Source of the DNA: Kluyvera intermedia
GTDB lineage: Bacteria; Pseudomonadota; Gammaproteobacteria; Enterobacterales; Enterobacteriaceae
Length of the DNA stretch: 47,809 nucleotides
Assembly (NCBI RefSeq): GCF_021440345.1
Contig: NZ_JAKCNS010000078.1
Location: 1-47,809, forward strand
Direction: 5' to 3'
Below, piece by piece: positions 9,232 through 19,000 of the stretch. Within the stretch, counting starts at the first letter, position 1, and each line of letters starts with the position of its first letter. The translations under genes and the position numbers were made by a program. The notes beneath the pieces are model-generated. The model saw only the letters and a program-made list of their open reading frames with translations. It searched no databases and was not told the origin of the DNA.

Positions 9232-9245
9232 TTGATATAAATCAA
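9232..9245 (-). promoter_or_regulatory. FNR box of narK
   Basis: TTGAT-ATAA-ATCAA, perfect FNR half-sites. FNR activation at -41.5 would put the narK start near 9197, about 25 bases before the ATG. Confidence 0.9.
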
Positions 9246-9392
9246 AGGAAAAGTTGTCCACATCTTGCTTAAAAAAACATCATCACCCTTTGTGGGTAGG
9301 TTTTTACGCCAAAAAAAACCTGTTTTATCACATGGCTGTTATGCTGCTAGCCCATTCCCCCCACCATCTTGACTATGATGGAAATAAAGGAG

Positions 9393-9414
9393 TACCTCTT
9401 TTGAGGTATGGGTA
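9393..9414. promoter_or_regulatory. NarL heptamer cluster before narX
   Basis: TACCTCT at 9393-9399 and TGAGGTA at 9402-9408 form a 7-2-7 inverted pair, immediately followed by ATGGGTA (9408-9414), a perfect inverted heptamer. It lies about 70 bp upstream of the narX start and over 200 bp from narK, so it may act on either promoter. Confidence 0.6.
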
Positions 9415-9482
9415 TACTCCAGGCGATAGCCGAAAATACCGCCACTCGCCGGAGAGACTTCCGCCAGGAGCCACATCGAAGA

Positions 9483-11282
9483 ATGTTTAGACGTTTTTTT
9501 ACACCACTCACGCTAGTGAATCAACTGGCGCTCATCGTACTGCTGTCTACCCTCATCGGGGTGGCGAGTATGATGATTTCTGCACGGCTAATAAACGGCG
9601 TCCAGGGTAGCGCGCATGCGATTAATCAGGCTGGTTCACTGCGTATGCAGAGCTATCGCCTGCTCGCGGCGATCCCGGTGAAAGAGAGCGACCAGGCGCT
9701 GTTTGATGAAATGCAGCGCACTGTATTCAGCCCCGAACTGCAGCTCGCCGCCGAACGCGACGGACAGGTCAAACAACTGGCCTCGCTGCAACAGTACTGG
9801 CTGACCTACCTCGCGCCCGATATTCACCATGCGCAGACACAGAGCGCGGTTGCCAACGATTTAAGTGGCTTCGTTGACCGTATCAATCAGCTGGTCACCG
9901 TCTTCGATCACACCACCGAGGAGCGTATCGCCCACGTGGTGTGGATGCACCGGCTGATGGCCGTTTTCATGGCGCTGCTGTTTATCTTCACCGTTTTCTG
10001 GCTACGCACCCGTCTGCTTCACCCGTGGCGTCAGCTGCTGCGTATGGCGGAAGCTATCAGTCATCGTGATTTTACCTACCGTGCGCAAATCAGCGGTCGT
10101 AATGAGATGGCGACGCTGGGCATGGCGCTGAATAACATGTCCGCAGAGCTGGCAGAAAGCTACGCCTCGCTGGAAAAACGGGTGCAGGAAAAAACCGCCG
10201 GGCTTGAGCAAAAAAATGCCATCCTCTCCTTCTTATGGCAGGCCAATCGCCGCCTGCATTCCAGCGTACCGCTGTGCGAACGAATCTCCCCGGTGCTCAA
10301 CGGCCTGCAAGAACTGACCCCGCTGCGCGAGATTGAGGTGCGGGTCTACGATATTGAAGACGAAGAGAATCATCAGGAATTTAGCTGTCATTCCGGCTGG
10401 GAGTGCGACGACAAAGGTTGCTACCTCTGCCCGCGTGACGTTGATATGTCAGCCGCTGACGGCGTCACGCTAAAATGGCGTCTGACCGATCCGCGTAATC
10501 AATACGGCATTCTGCTCGCCACCCTGCCGCACGGCCGCGAACTGAGCCACGATCAGCAGCAGCTGGTTGATACCCTGCTGGAACAGTTAACGTCGACGCT
10601 GGCGCTGGATAAACAGCTGGAACGCCAGCAACAGCTGATTGTCATGGAAGAGCGCGCCACGATTGCCCGCGAGCTACACGACTCCATCGCCCAATCGCTG
10701 TCATGCATGAAAATGCAGGTCAGCTGCCTGCAAATGATGCAGAACGAGCAGTCCTCCCCGGAAAGCCGTGAGCTGCTGGGCCAGGTGCGCAATGAATTGA
10801 ACTCTTCCTGGGCGCAGTTACGTGAGCTGCTGACCACGTTCCGCCTGAAACTGACCGAGTCCGGCCTACGTCCGGCGCTGGAGTCCAGCTGCAAAGAGTA
10901 CAGCGGCCACTTTGGCTTCCCGGTTCAGCTTGATTACCAACTTCCACCGCGCTACGTGCCCTCACATCAGGCAATTCACGTTCTGCAAATCGCCCGCGAA
11001 GCGCTGAGCAACGCGTTAAAACACTCGCAGGCAACGGATGTACAAGTCAGCGTCACCCAACAGGGCAACCAGGTAAAAATGGTGGTGACGGATAACGGCT
11101 GTGGCGTGCCGCAGCATGCTGAACGCAGTAACCATTATGGCCTTATTATTATGCGTGACCGCGCGCAGAGCCTGCGCGGCGATTGCCAGGTTCGCCGTCG
11201 TGAAAGCGGCGGTACTGAAGTCGTGGTTACGTTTGTCCCCGAAAAATCGCTTTCAACTCCCCAAGGAGAAATCCATGAGTAA
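9483..11282 (+). CDS. narX: nitrate/nitrite sensor histidine kinase NarX
   Basis: 599 residues from ATG 9483 (E. coli 598). Membrane sensor that autophosphorylates and controls NarL. Order: TM1 (about 13-35), periplasmic domain with the P-box [16 protein letters not shown] that binds nitrate, TM2 near 150-170, HAMP, a central region with a cysteine cluster ([16 protein letters not shown]), the HisKA_3 motif [10 protein letters not shown] near residue 399 with the phospho-accepting histidine, and the HATPase domain (NALKHSQ, DNGCGVP). The frame is open 25 codons upstream, but that extension does not match the family. The stop overlaps narL by 8 bases. Confidence 0.97.
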   Translation: MFRRFFTPLTLVNQLALIVLLSTLIGVASMMISARLINGVQGSAHAINQAGSLRMQSYRLLAAIPVKESDQALFDEMQRTVFSPELQLAAERDGQVKQLASLQQYWLTYLAPDIHHAQTQSAVANDLSGFVDRINQLVTVFDHTTEERIAHVVWMHRLMAVFMALLFIFTVFWLRTRLLHPWRQLLRMAEAISHRDFTYRAQISGRNEMATLGMALNNMSAELAESYASLEKRVQEKTAGLEQKNAILSFLWQANRRLHSSVPLCERISPVLNGLQELTPLREIEVRVYDIEDEENHQEFSCHSGWECDDKGCYLCPRDVDMSAADGVTLKWRLTDPRNQYGILLATLPHGRELSHDQQQLVDTLLEQLTSTLALDKQLERQQQLIVMEERATIARELHDSIAQSLSCMKMQVSCLQMMQNEQSSPESRELLGQVRNELNSSWAQLRELLTTFRLKLTESGLRPALESSCKEYSGHFGFPVQLDYQLPPRYVPSHQAIHVLQIAREALSNALKHSQATDVQVSVTQQGNQVKMVVTDNGCGVPQHAERSNHYGLIIMRDRAQSLRGDCQVRRRESGGTEVVVTFVPEKSLSTPQGEIHE

Positions 11283-11925
11283 TCAGGAACGGGCTACTAT
11301 CCTGCTAATTGACGATCATCCCATGCTGCGTACCGGCGTAAAACAGCTGGTCAGCATGGCATCGGATATTCAGGTCGTGGGCGAAGCCAGCAACGGTGAG
11401 CAAGGTATTGAGCTGGCAGAAGCGCTCGATCCAGACCTGATCCTGCTTGACCTCAACATGCCCGGCATGAACGGTCTGGAAACCCTCGACAAGCTGCGCG
11501 AGAAATCGCTCTCCGGCCGCGTCGTGGTGTTTAGCGTTTCCAACCATGAAGAAGATGTCGTCACCGCCCTCAAACGCGGCGCGGATGGCTATCTGTTAAA
11601 AGACATGGAGCCAGAAGATCTGCTGAAAGCCCTGCAACAGGCTGCCGCGGGTGAAATGGTATTGAGCGAAGCGTTAACGCCGGTGTTGGCGGCCAGCCTG
11701 CGCGCCAACCGCGCCACCTCGGATCGCGATATCAACCAGTTAACCCCGCGCGAGCGCGATATTCTGAAGCTCATCGCTCAGGGTCTGCCGAATAAGATGA
11801 TTGCCCGACGCCTCGATATCACGGAAAGCACCGTGAAGGTTCACGTCAAACATATGCTCAAGAAAATGAAGCTGAAATCCCGCGTCGAAGCAGCCGTTTG
11901 GGTCCATCAGGATCGTATCTTCTAA
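11275..11925 (+). CDS. narL: nitrate/nitrite response regulator NarL
   Basis: 216 residues, as in E. coli. Receiver domain with acidic pair Asp13/Asp14 and the phospho-acceptor Asp59 in LLDLNMPG, then a LuxR-type HTH ([25 protein letters not shown]). NarL-P activates narGHJI and narK and represses alternative respiratory genes. The ATG at 11275 lies 8 bases inside the narX end with AAGGAG just before it; a longer open frame reaches back into narX but is not the real start. Confidence 0.98.
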   Translation: MSNQERATILLIDDHPMLRTGVKQLVSMASDIQVVGEASNGEQGIELAEALDPDLILLDLNMPGMNGLETLDKLREKSLSGRVVVFSVSNHEEDVVTALKRGADGYLLKDMEPEDLLKALQQAAAGEMVLSEALTPVLAASLRANRATSDRDINQLTPRERDILKLIAQGLPNKMIARRLDITESTVKVHVKHMLKKMKLKSRVEAAVWVHQDRIF

Positions 11926-11934
11926 ACCGTACGT

Positions 11935-11979
11935 CGCTTAATTGTCGTGACAGGGATTCAGTCACGCACAATTAAGGCG
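11935..11979. terminator. hairpin between narL and ychO
   Basis: Long imperfect stem CGCTTAATTGTCGTGAC / GTCACGCACAATTAAGGCG with a 9-base loop, in the interval where narL and ychO converge. It overlaps the ychO stop codon. No strong T-run follows, so the terminator call is moderate. Confidence 0.55.
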
Positions 11980-13363
11980 TCGTTCCCGACCAGCCATAGT
12001 TCATCGGTGCAAAGCTGACGACCGGCTCGATCAATGCCAGCGTTATCTCATTCGAGGTGACGCGCTGGCCCTTCTTATCTTCGACAATAACCGACAGATG
12101 CCAGGTGTTGCTGGCCCCTTCGCTGTAATCCCAGGCAGGCATGATGATACTCCAGCCTTCGGTGCCATTATTGGAAGCCGGCGGTGTCAGACTCAACGCG
12201 GTGGTGTCTCCCTGCCAGGTCAATGACTTCACGCCGTATTCATCACGCACCTGCAGCTTCAATTCCACGGTTTCATAGCCGGTCAGGTTCCACGGCGGCG
12301 TTGCCAGGTACACCGTCAGGCTCTTGCGCTGACGATACTCCATCACCGGCAGATTATTACGCTCCGGCGCATCATAGCGGCTGCCGCGCAGCGTACGGGT
12401 TTGCGCGACTTCATCGGCGGCGAGCTGTTTTTTGAGCGGCACGCCAAACCGGTAGTTCACCTTCATCCCCAGATTGTTCTGGTTGACCCCGCTTTCCCCC
12501 TGTTTGTGCTGGGCGCTAAAAGTCAGCAGCGGAACCGGGGTGTAATTCAGGCCCAGAGAAACCGCCACCGGGTTATGGTAGCCGGTACCGGTACGGAACA
12601 GATCGACGCTATCGCCGAAATACTGCTCGACGCTAACGCTGGTGTTGATGTGGTTATAGGCGGGGATCCAGGCCTGCGCGGTGACGTCGTAGCCGCGGGC
12701 CATACGCTGTTGCAGCGTGGTGCCGGTATTTTGCCAATCGCGCAGCGGATGGTAATAGTTGGCGGAAAAGCGCAGATTCTCACCCCAGGCTTCCGCGCCA
12801 ATGCCGCCGCGGTTGAGGTTTTCATCCAGCAGACTGTCATAGAAGGTGTTGTAGCCCAGCAGCCAGTGCCCGGCGACCCAGCGCTGTCCAACGCCAAGAT
12901 TACCGACCAGGCCGTCATCTTGTTGGGTGACGCCAAGCTGGCTCCAGGTGAGATAGCGGGTGTTGTCCTCTAGCGGAACAAACCAGCTGCCGTGGCTGCC
13001 GGTCAGCTTACCCTGTTCATCGACCAGCATCTGAATATTGGTATTGCCCCACGGCGACAGCCAGCTTTCAAGCTGCTGGTTCATCTGGCCGTTGATTCGC
13101 TCCTGGAGCTGGGTCAGCGCGAATAACCGCGCCTGCTCGCCGGTATCAAGCCCATTGTCGGTCATGCTCGCTTCGCCGAAGGATTTCACCATCTCCGCCA
13201 GCTGTTTTTCCGCATCATGATTTTCCGGCGCAATGCTGAGATCCGGCAAATCATCGAAGGGATGTTCCGCCTCTTCGATAAACGACTGTCGCGCACGTGC
13301 GCCACCGCTAGCCAGCATTAACAGCACCAAACATGACGAATAAAAACGTAAAGCGACCACCAC
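11972..13363 (-). CDS. ychO: YchO, inverse-autotransporter-like outer membrane protein
   Basis: 463 residues, close to E. coli YchO (464) and in the same place next to narL. Signal peptide at about residues 1-24 (cleavage near ARA). The central region (about 100-320) is an intimin/invasin-type beta-barrel domain with motifs LSPWGN, GVGQRWVAGHWLLGYNTFYD and the FGVPLKKQL end. The C-terminal part (about 345-460) resembles a beta-sandwich. E. coli ychO has been linked to adhesion and biofilm; the role here is inferred. The start is taken as GTG with TGAGG upstream and is less certain than the rest. Confidence 0.9.
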   Translation of the reverse strand: MVVALRFYSSCLVLLMLASGGARARQSFIEEAEHPFDDLPDLSIAPENHDAEKQLAEMVKSFGEASMTDNGLDTGEQARLFALTQLQERINGQMNQQLESWLSPWGNTNIQMLVDEQGKLTGSHGSWFVPLEDNTRYLTWSQLGVTQQDDGLVGNLGVGQRWVAGHWLLGYNTFYDSLLDENLNRGGIGAEAWGENLRFSANYYHPLRDWQNTGTTLQQRMARGYDVTAQAWIPAYNHINTSVSVEQYFGDSVDLFRTGTGYHNPVAVSLGLNYTPVPLLTFSAQHKQGESGVNQNNLGMKVNYRFGVPLKKQLAADEVAQTRTLRGSRYDAPERNNLPVMEYRQRKSLTVYLATPPWNLTGYETVELKLQVRDEYGVKSLTWQGDTTALSLTPPASNNGTEGWSIIMPAWDYSEGASNTWHLSVIVEDKKGQRVTSNEITLALIEPVVSFAPMNYGWSGTTP

Positions 13364-13478
13364 AACCTCATTGCAAACTCAAAAGAGGGTCAAATGCCAC
13401 CGACCCTGATTTTGTAGTTTAGCCTTTTTAGCTGTCGCCTTCAGCCCTCGCGCCCCATTCCAGGAATAGACTGAATAA

Positions 13479-16085
13479 TCATGAAATCATCACCTTCGGT
13501 TGCGCACAGGCCAATAGCGCTTTCAGCTCAGGAATACACGAGCCGCAGTTGGTGCCGCATTTCAGCATTTTGCCGAGCTCTCCCGGCGTCGAGCAGCCTT
13601 GTTTTTCAATCGCTTCGGCGATGGTTTTTTCACCGACGCTGAAACAGCTGCAAACAATTTTCCCCACCGCAGGCCGCGCCAAATCCCGTCCACCGAGCAG
13701 TGCGTGACGTTCAATCAACGTTTGCGGCGCCAGGTTAAACGCGCCTTCGATAAGCGCGGAGTCAAGCTCCGGCAGCGTGCGGCTACTCCAGAACCCCAGC
13801 ATCAGCTGCCCCTGTTCCCAGGCCAACAGGTGCCACGTCTCCCCGAGGCTGGCGACCTGAATCTGCCAACCGTAACGCTGACACCAGGCTAATAGTTCCG
13901 ACTGAATCGTCCGTTCGCCGCATACCGTCAGATGATGCAGCCCTGGTACAGCCTTACGCCACCAGTGCAGATGAGGCGGGAGGTCTACCGGAGAACGGGA
14001 GTAAAGCTCGCCCTGCCAGCGCGGTTGCCACGGGGCGATGCGCACCGCCGTCTGTTTGCTTTCAGGTTGTCCCGAATGCGGGTCGACGACCGCATCGACC
14101 AGGCTATTGATTTTCCCCTGCCGCGAATAACAGTCGTTCCAGTGCATCGGCGTAAAGAGTGAGCCAGGACGCTGGCTGTCACTCACCACGGCCCGTGCCA
14201 CCATCACCCCTCGCGGAGAGCTGATCCGCGCCAGTTCACCGTCATTCAGGCCAAAACGGACGGCATCCTGGGGGGCTATCTCAACGATGGGCTGAGGAAT
14301 ATGCTGCATCAGCCGCGGCACATCCCCGGTGCGGGTCATGGTATGCCACTGGTCACGGATACGGCCGCTGTTTAGGATTAGCGGATACAGCGGTTCGGGA
14401 CGCGCCTGCATTCCCTGCGGCGTCACCGGCACCATTCTCAGCTGACCATCGCCGCGCCAGCCGCGCTGCAGATCCCACGTATTCTCGCGGCGGCTGACCG
14501 GCCAGCGTACCGGCTCTAACGCATCCCACTGTTCGCGCGTCAGCGCTGACAGCCCGCTGATATCAAAAGCCCGCTGGCCATCATTCTCAAAGCCTGAAAG
14601 CGCCGCATGCTCGCTAAACACCTCATGTGGATGCTGCCAGCCAAAGGCGGCGGCAAAGCCGAGCTGTTTCGCCAGCTGGGCGATAATCCACCAGTCGGCC
14701 TTAGCCTCCCCGGGCGCTGGCAGAAACGCCCGTTGACGCGAGATCCGCCGCTCGGAGTTGGTCACAGTGCCGTTTTTCTCCCCCCAGCCCAGCGCCGGAA
14801 AACGAACGTGGGCATAGCGCGAAGTATCGGTCTCTGCCGCCACTTCAGAGACAATAACCAGCGGGCACGCTGCCAGCGCTAGGCTCACCGCATGGCTGTC
14901 CGGCAACGATACCGCCGGATTGGTGCCCATAATCCAGACCGCTTTCACCTCACCGCGCCCAATGGCGGAAAACAAGTCCACCGCCATCAGCCCCGGGGTT
15001 TGCGCCAGCCGCTCAGTGCCCCAAAAACGCGCCACCCGCGCGAGATCCGCGGGTTCAAAATTCATATGCGCCGCCAGCATCGTCGCCAGGCCGCCGACTT
15101 CCCGGCCGCCCATCGCATTTGGCTGTCCGGTCAGCGAAAACGGCCCGCAGCCCGCGCGGCCGAATTTCCCGCTGGCTAAATGGACGTTAATAATGGCGTT
15201 GCATTTGTCGCTGCCGCTGGAGGACTGATTAATGCCCATGGTGTAGAGGGTGATGGCGCGCGGGGCGGCCATGAAGTCCTGATAAAACGCCTGCACGTCG
15301 ACCTCTGTCAGGCCGCAAAAATCGGCGACTCTTGTGACCGTCCACTCTGCCGCCCGATCCAGTGCGACATCAGCATCGGCAAAGGCCGTTTCCACCTTGC
15401 CGGTTTCGGCTATCGCCTGGAGCAGGCCGACAAATAAGCCCGCGTCCGTACCCGGCGCGATCGCCAGATGGCGGTCCGCGATATCGCAGGTGGCGGTGCG
15501 CCGTGGGTCGATCACCACCACTTTCATCTGTGAATTATTGAGCTTTGCCTGCACCAGCCGTTGATACAGCACCGGGTGCGCCCAGGCGGCGTTCGATCCC
15601 ACCAGTACCACCAGATCGCTGCACTCTACATCCTCATAGCTGCACGGCACCACATCCGCACCAAACGCCCGTTTGTAGCCGGTCACGGCGGAAGACATAC
15701 ACAGGCGTGAGTTGGTATCGATGTTTCCCGCGCCGATAAACCCTTTCATGAGCTTATTGGCCGCATAGTAATCTTCGGTTAATAGCTGGCCGGAGGCGTA
15801 AAACGCCACCGCCTGCGGGCCATGCTCGGCGATAATCGCCCGCAGGCGCTCACCGGCCGCGCTCAATGCCTGCGGCCAACTGACCTGTTGGCCGTCAAGC
15901 TGCGGATGCAGCAATCGCCCGGCGAGCCCGGTGGTTTCGCCAAGCGCCGCCCCTTTCACGCACAGCCGCCCAAAGTTGGCCGGATGCGCATCATCGCCCT
16001 GCACGCTCACCTCGCCGTCATGCACGCTTGCCAACACCCCGCAGCCGACGCCGCAATACGGGCAGGTGGTTCGGGTTTGCGTCAT
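13479..16085 (-). CDS. nasA: assimilatory nitrate reductase catalytic subunit NasA
   Basis: 868 residues (Klebsiella NasA about 866). Cytoplasmic molybdoenzyme reducing nitrate to nitrite for nitrogen assimilation. An N-terminal [4Fe-4S] motif CPYCGVGC has Cys8, Cys11, Cys15 and a fourth cysteine near residue 44. The Mo-bisMGD domain fills the middle (GTNPAVSLPDS near 400; LNSGRIRDQWHTMTRTG near 580). At the C-terminus is a BFD-like [2Fe-2S] domain (CSCFSV ... CGTNCGSC), typical of Klebsiella NasA. The start at 16085 overlaps the preceding stop by four bases (ATGA); the 14-codon upstream extension has no family match. Last gene of the nasF operon. Confidence 0.96.
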   Translation of the reverse strand: MTQTRTTCPYCGVGCGVLASVHDGEVSVQGDDAHPANFGRLCVKGAALGETTGLAGRLLHPQLDGQQVSWPQALSAAGERLRAIIAEHGPQAVAFYASGQLLTEDYYAANKLMKGFIGAGNIDTNSRLCMSSAVTGYKRAFGADVVPCSYEDVECSDLVVLVGSNAAWAHPVLYQRLVQAKLNNSQMKVVVIDPRRTATCDIADRHLAIAPGTDAGLFVGLLQAIAETGKVETAFADADVALDRAAEWTVTRVADFCGLTEVDVQAFYQDFMAAPRAITLYTMGINQSSSGSDKCNAIINVHLASGKFGRAGCGPFSLTGQPNAMGGREVGGLATMLAAHMNFEPADLARVARFWGTERLAQTPGLMAVDLFSAIGRGEVKAVWIMGTNPAVSLPDSHAVSLALAACPLVIVSEVAAETDTSRYAHVRFPALGWGEKNGTVTNSERRISRQRAFLPAPGEAKADWWIIAQLAKQLGFAAAFGWQHPHEVFSEHAALSGFENDGQRAFDISGLSALTREQWDALEPVRWPVSRRENTWDLQRGWRGDGQLRMVPVTPQGMQARPEPLYPLILNSGRIRDQWHTMTRTGDVPRLMQHIPQPIVEIAPQDAVRFGLNDGELARISSPRGVMVARAVVSDSQRPGSLFTPMHWNDCYSRQGKINSLVDAVVDPHSGQPESKQTAVRIAPWQPRWQGELYSRSPVDLPPHLHWWRKAVPGLHHLTVCGERTIQSELLAWCQRYGWQIQVASLGETWHLLAWEQGQLMLGFWSSRTLPELDSALIEGAFNLAPQTLIERHALLGGRDLARPAVGKIVCSCFSVGEKTIAEAIEKQGCSTPGELGKMLKCGTNCGSCIPELKALLACAQPKVMIS

Positions 16086-19000
16086 GATGCCTCCGCGCGC
16101 ATCACCAGCGCCTGGTTGCCGACCCACACTTTGCCGTCTTCAATCCTCACCGGCCACACCCGCACCATCGGCTCACCGCTCTCGCATGAGCACCCATCGC
16201 GCAGGCGAATACGCTGTTTATACAGCGGGGAGATAACCATCGGCTCGCCGCCGGCATCCCCCAAAAGCCCACGCGACAGGACGTTGGCCTGGCTGCCCGG
16301 CTCCTGGTTATCCAGGGCATAGATTTTGTCATTCAAGCGAAACAGCGCGATTTGCATCTCGCCAAGACGGGCGCCAATTCCGGCCTGCGGTGGAATGGCT
16401 TCGACGGAGCAGACGGCCTGCCACGGTTTATTACTCGCGGCCAGCACCGGCAGTTCCGCCACGGGCGCAAGCTGCAATTGCCCACGAACCGGCTGGCGCG
16501 CCACGGCTTCATCCGGGCTGTCGCTATTCACAAACGAACGGAACAGCGCTAACCGCTGCGGGTCGTTGAGGGTCGTTTGCCATTCGCACTGGTAGCTGTC
16601 GATAACTCGCGCCATCTCCTGCTCCAGCTCTTCGCCAATCCCCAGTGAATCATCGAGGATCACGCTTTTGAGGTAATCGAGCCCACCTTCGAGATTGTCC
16701 ATCCAGGTGCTGGTGCGCTGGAGGCGATCGGCGGTGCGAATATAGAACATCAGGAAACGATCGACGGTACGCAGCAAGGCGGCATCGTCGAGATCGCTGG
16801 CAAATAGATCCCCATGACGCGGCTTCATCCCACCGTTACCGCACAGATAGAGGTTCCAGCCCTTATCCGTGGCGATCACCCCGACATCCTTACTCTGCGC
16901 TTCGGCACATTCGCGGGTGCAGCCGGAGACCGCCATTTTGATTTTATGCGGCGCGCGCAGCCCTTTGTAACGGTGTTCAAGCGTCACCGCCAGCCCGGTG
17001 GAATCCTGCACGCCGTAGCGGCACCAGGTGGAGCCGACGCAGGATTTTACCGTCCGCAGCGATTTGCCATACGCATGGCCAGTTTCGAAGCCCGCCGCCA
17101 GCAGCTCGCGCCAGATATCCGGCAGCTGTTCCAGCCGCGCCCCAAAGAGGTCAATACGCTGGCCGCCGGTGATTTTGCTATACAGCGCGTACCGTTTGGC
17201 GATATGACCAATCGCTATCAGTCCATCCGGCGTCACTTCTCCCGCCGGCATCCGCGGCACAATCGAGTAGGTGCCGTCTTTTTGAATATTGGCAAAATAA
17301 CGATCGTTGGTGTCCTGCAGCGGCAAATGCGCAGGCTTGAGCAGGTATTCGTTCCAGCACGACGCCAGCACCGAGCCCACCAGCGGTTTACAGATCTCGC
17401 AGCCGTCACCGTGACCATAGCGCTGGATCAGCTGTTCGAAGGTATGAATGCGGTTGACCCGCACCAGGTGATAAATCTCCTGTCGCGAGTATGGGAAGTG
17501 TTCGCAGATATCTTTTTTCACCTCTACGCCCTGCTGTTCCAGCTGGTACTCCATTACCTGTTTCACCAGCGCGCTACAGCCGCCGCAGCCGGTCGCCGCT
17601 TTGGTACAGCTTTTAATCGCGCCAATGCTGGTCGCGCCAGCGCTGACCGCCTGGCAAATATCCCCTTTGCTGACGTTATGGCACGAACAAATCTGCGCGC
17701 TGTCCGGCAAAGCGGCAACGCCCAAGGCTTTCGGGGCGGAACCTTCCAGCGCCGGCAGGATCAGCGACTCAGGGCGTGATGGCAGCGCTATATCGTTCAG
17801 CATCATCTGTAAAAGCGTGGCGTAATCGCTGGCATCGCCCACCAGCACGCCGCCCAGGAGCTTTTTGCCATCGGCGCTAACCACGATTTTTTTATAAACC
17901 TGCTCCGGGCCATGGATCCACTGATAGCTCTGGCTGCCAGCGGTACGCCCCTGGGCATCGCCAAAGGAGGCCACATCAACGCCCAGCAGCTTGAGTTTGG
18001 TGCTCATGTCCGCGCCGGTAAAAGCGGCCTCTTCACTGGCGAGCGTTGCCGCAGCGACCCGCGCCATCTGGTAGCCCGGTGCCACCAGGCCATAGATTTT
18101 GTTATCCCACAGCGCACATTCACCGATAGCGAAAATATCGGCGGCGGAAGTCTGGCACTGGTTGTCCACCGCGATACCACCGCGCTCGCCAAGGAGGATC
18201 CCGGCGCTACGGGCTAGCGCATCCTGCGGGCGGATCCCGGCGGAGAACACCACCATATCGGTTTCCAGGCTGCTGCCGTCGGCAAAGTTCAGCACCAGCC
18301 CATCGGCCATTGGCGTGATGGCGGTCGTGGCTTTGCTGGTGTGCACGCCGACGCCTAAATCAACAATCTTCTCCCGCAGCATCGCCGCGCCGCCGTTATC
18401 GAGCTGAACCGCCATCAGATTAGGAGCAAACTCAACCACTTCCGTCGCAAGCCCCAGCTGGCGTAGCGCATTCGCCGCCTCTAGCCCCAGCAGTCCACCA
18501 CCAATCACTACGCCACGAGTGGCCGTTTTCGCCCGCGCCGCAATAGCATCCAAATCGTCCAGAGTACGGTACACAAAGCAGCCCGGCAGATCGTTACCGG
18601 GAATCGGCGGCACAAACGGATAGGAGCCGGTAGCCAGCACCAGTTTATCCCAGTGCAGCTCATGGCCTTCGGCGTCGCGGATAAGACGAGCATCAATATC
18701 GATGTCGGTTATCGTCTGCGAGAGGCGCAGCTCAATGCCATGCTCAGCAAAGAAATCACCGGCCACCAGCGACAGCGAATCCGCACTGCGCCCGGCAAAG
18801 TACTCTGATAAATGAACCCGGTCATAGGCGGCGTAGCGCTCCTCGCCAAAGACCACAATCTGATACTGCTGATGCAGGTTACGGCTGACACATTGCTCAA
18901 GAAAATGGTGGCCGACCATACCGTGTCCCACCACTGCTAATGTTGATTTTGTCATGGTTTTCGTTCCTGCAGCCGATGGCTGCGTCGTGAATTGGTCGAA

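Larger units (their letters stand above)
9173..9482. promoter_or_regulatory. narK-narX divergent regulatory region
   Basis: 310 bp without a gene. It carries the narK FNR box (9232-9245) and a cluster of NarL-like heptamers near narX (9393-9414), plus a further GTGGGTA heptamer at 9292-9298. An open frame from 9254 and an upstream extension of narX from 9408 cross it, but neither fits known proteins. Confidence 0.8.

Noticed and set aside
16082-16380. Loss of Rieske ligands in the NasB C-terminal domain as a defect
   Set aside because: NirD-type domains normally lack the Rieske cysteines and histidines, so this is expected.
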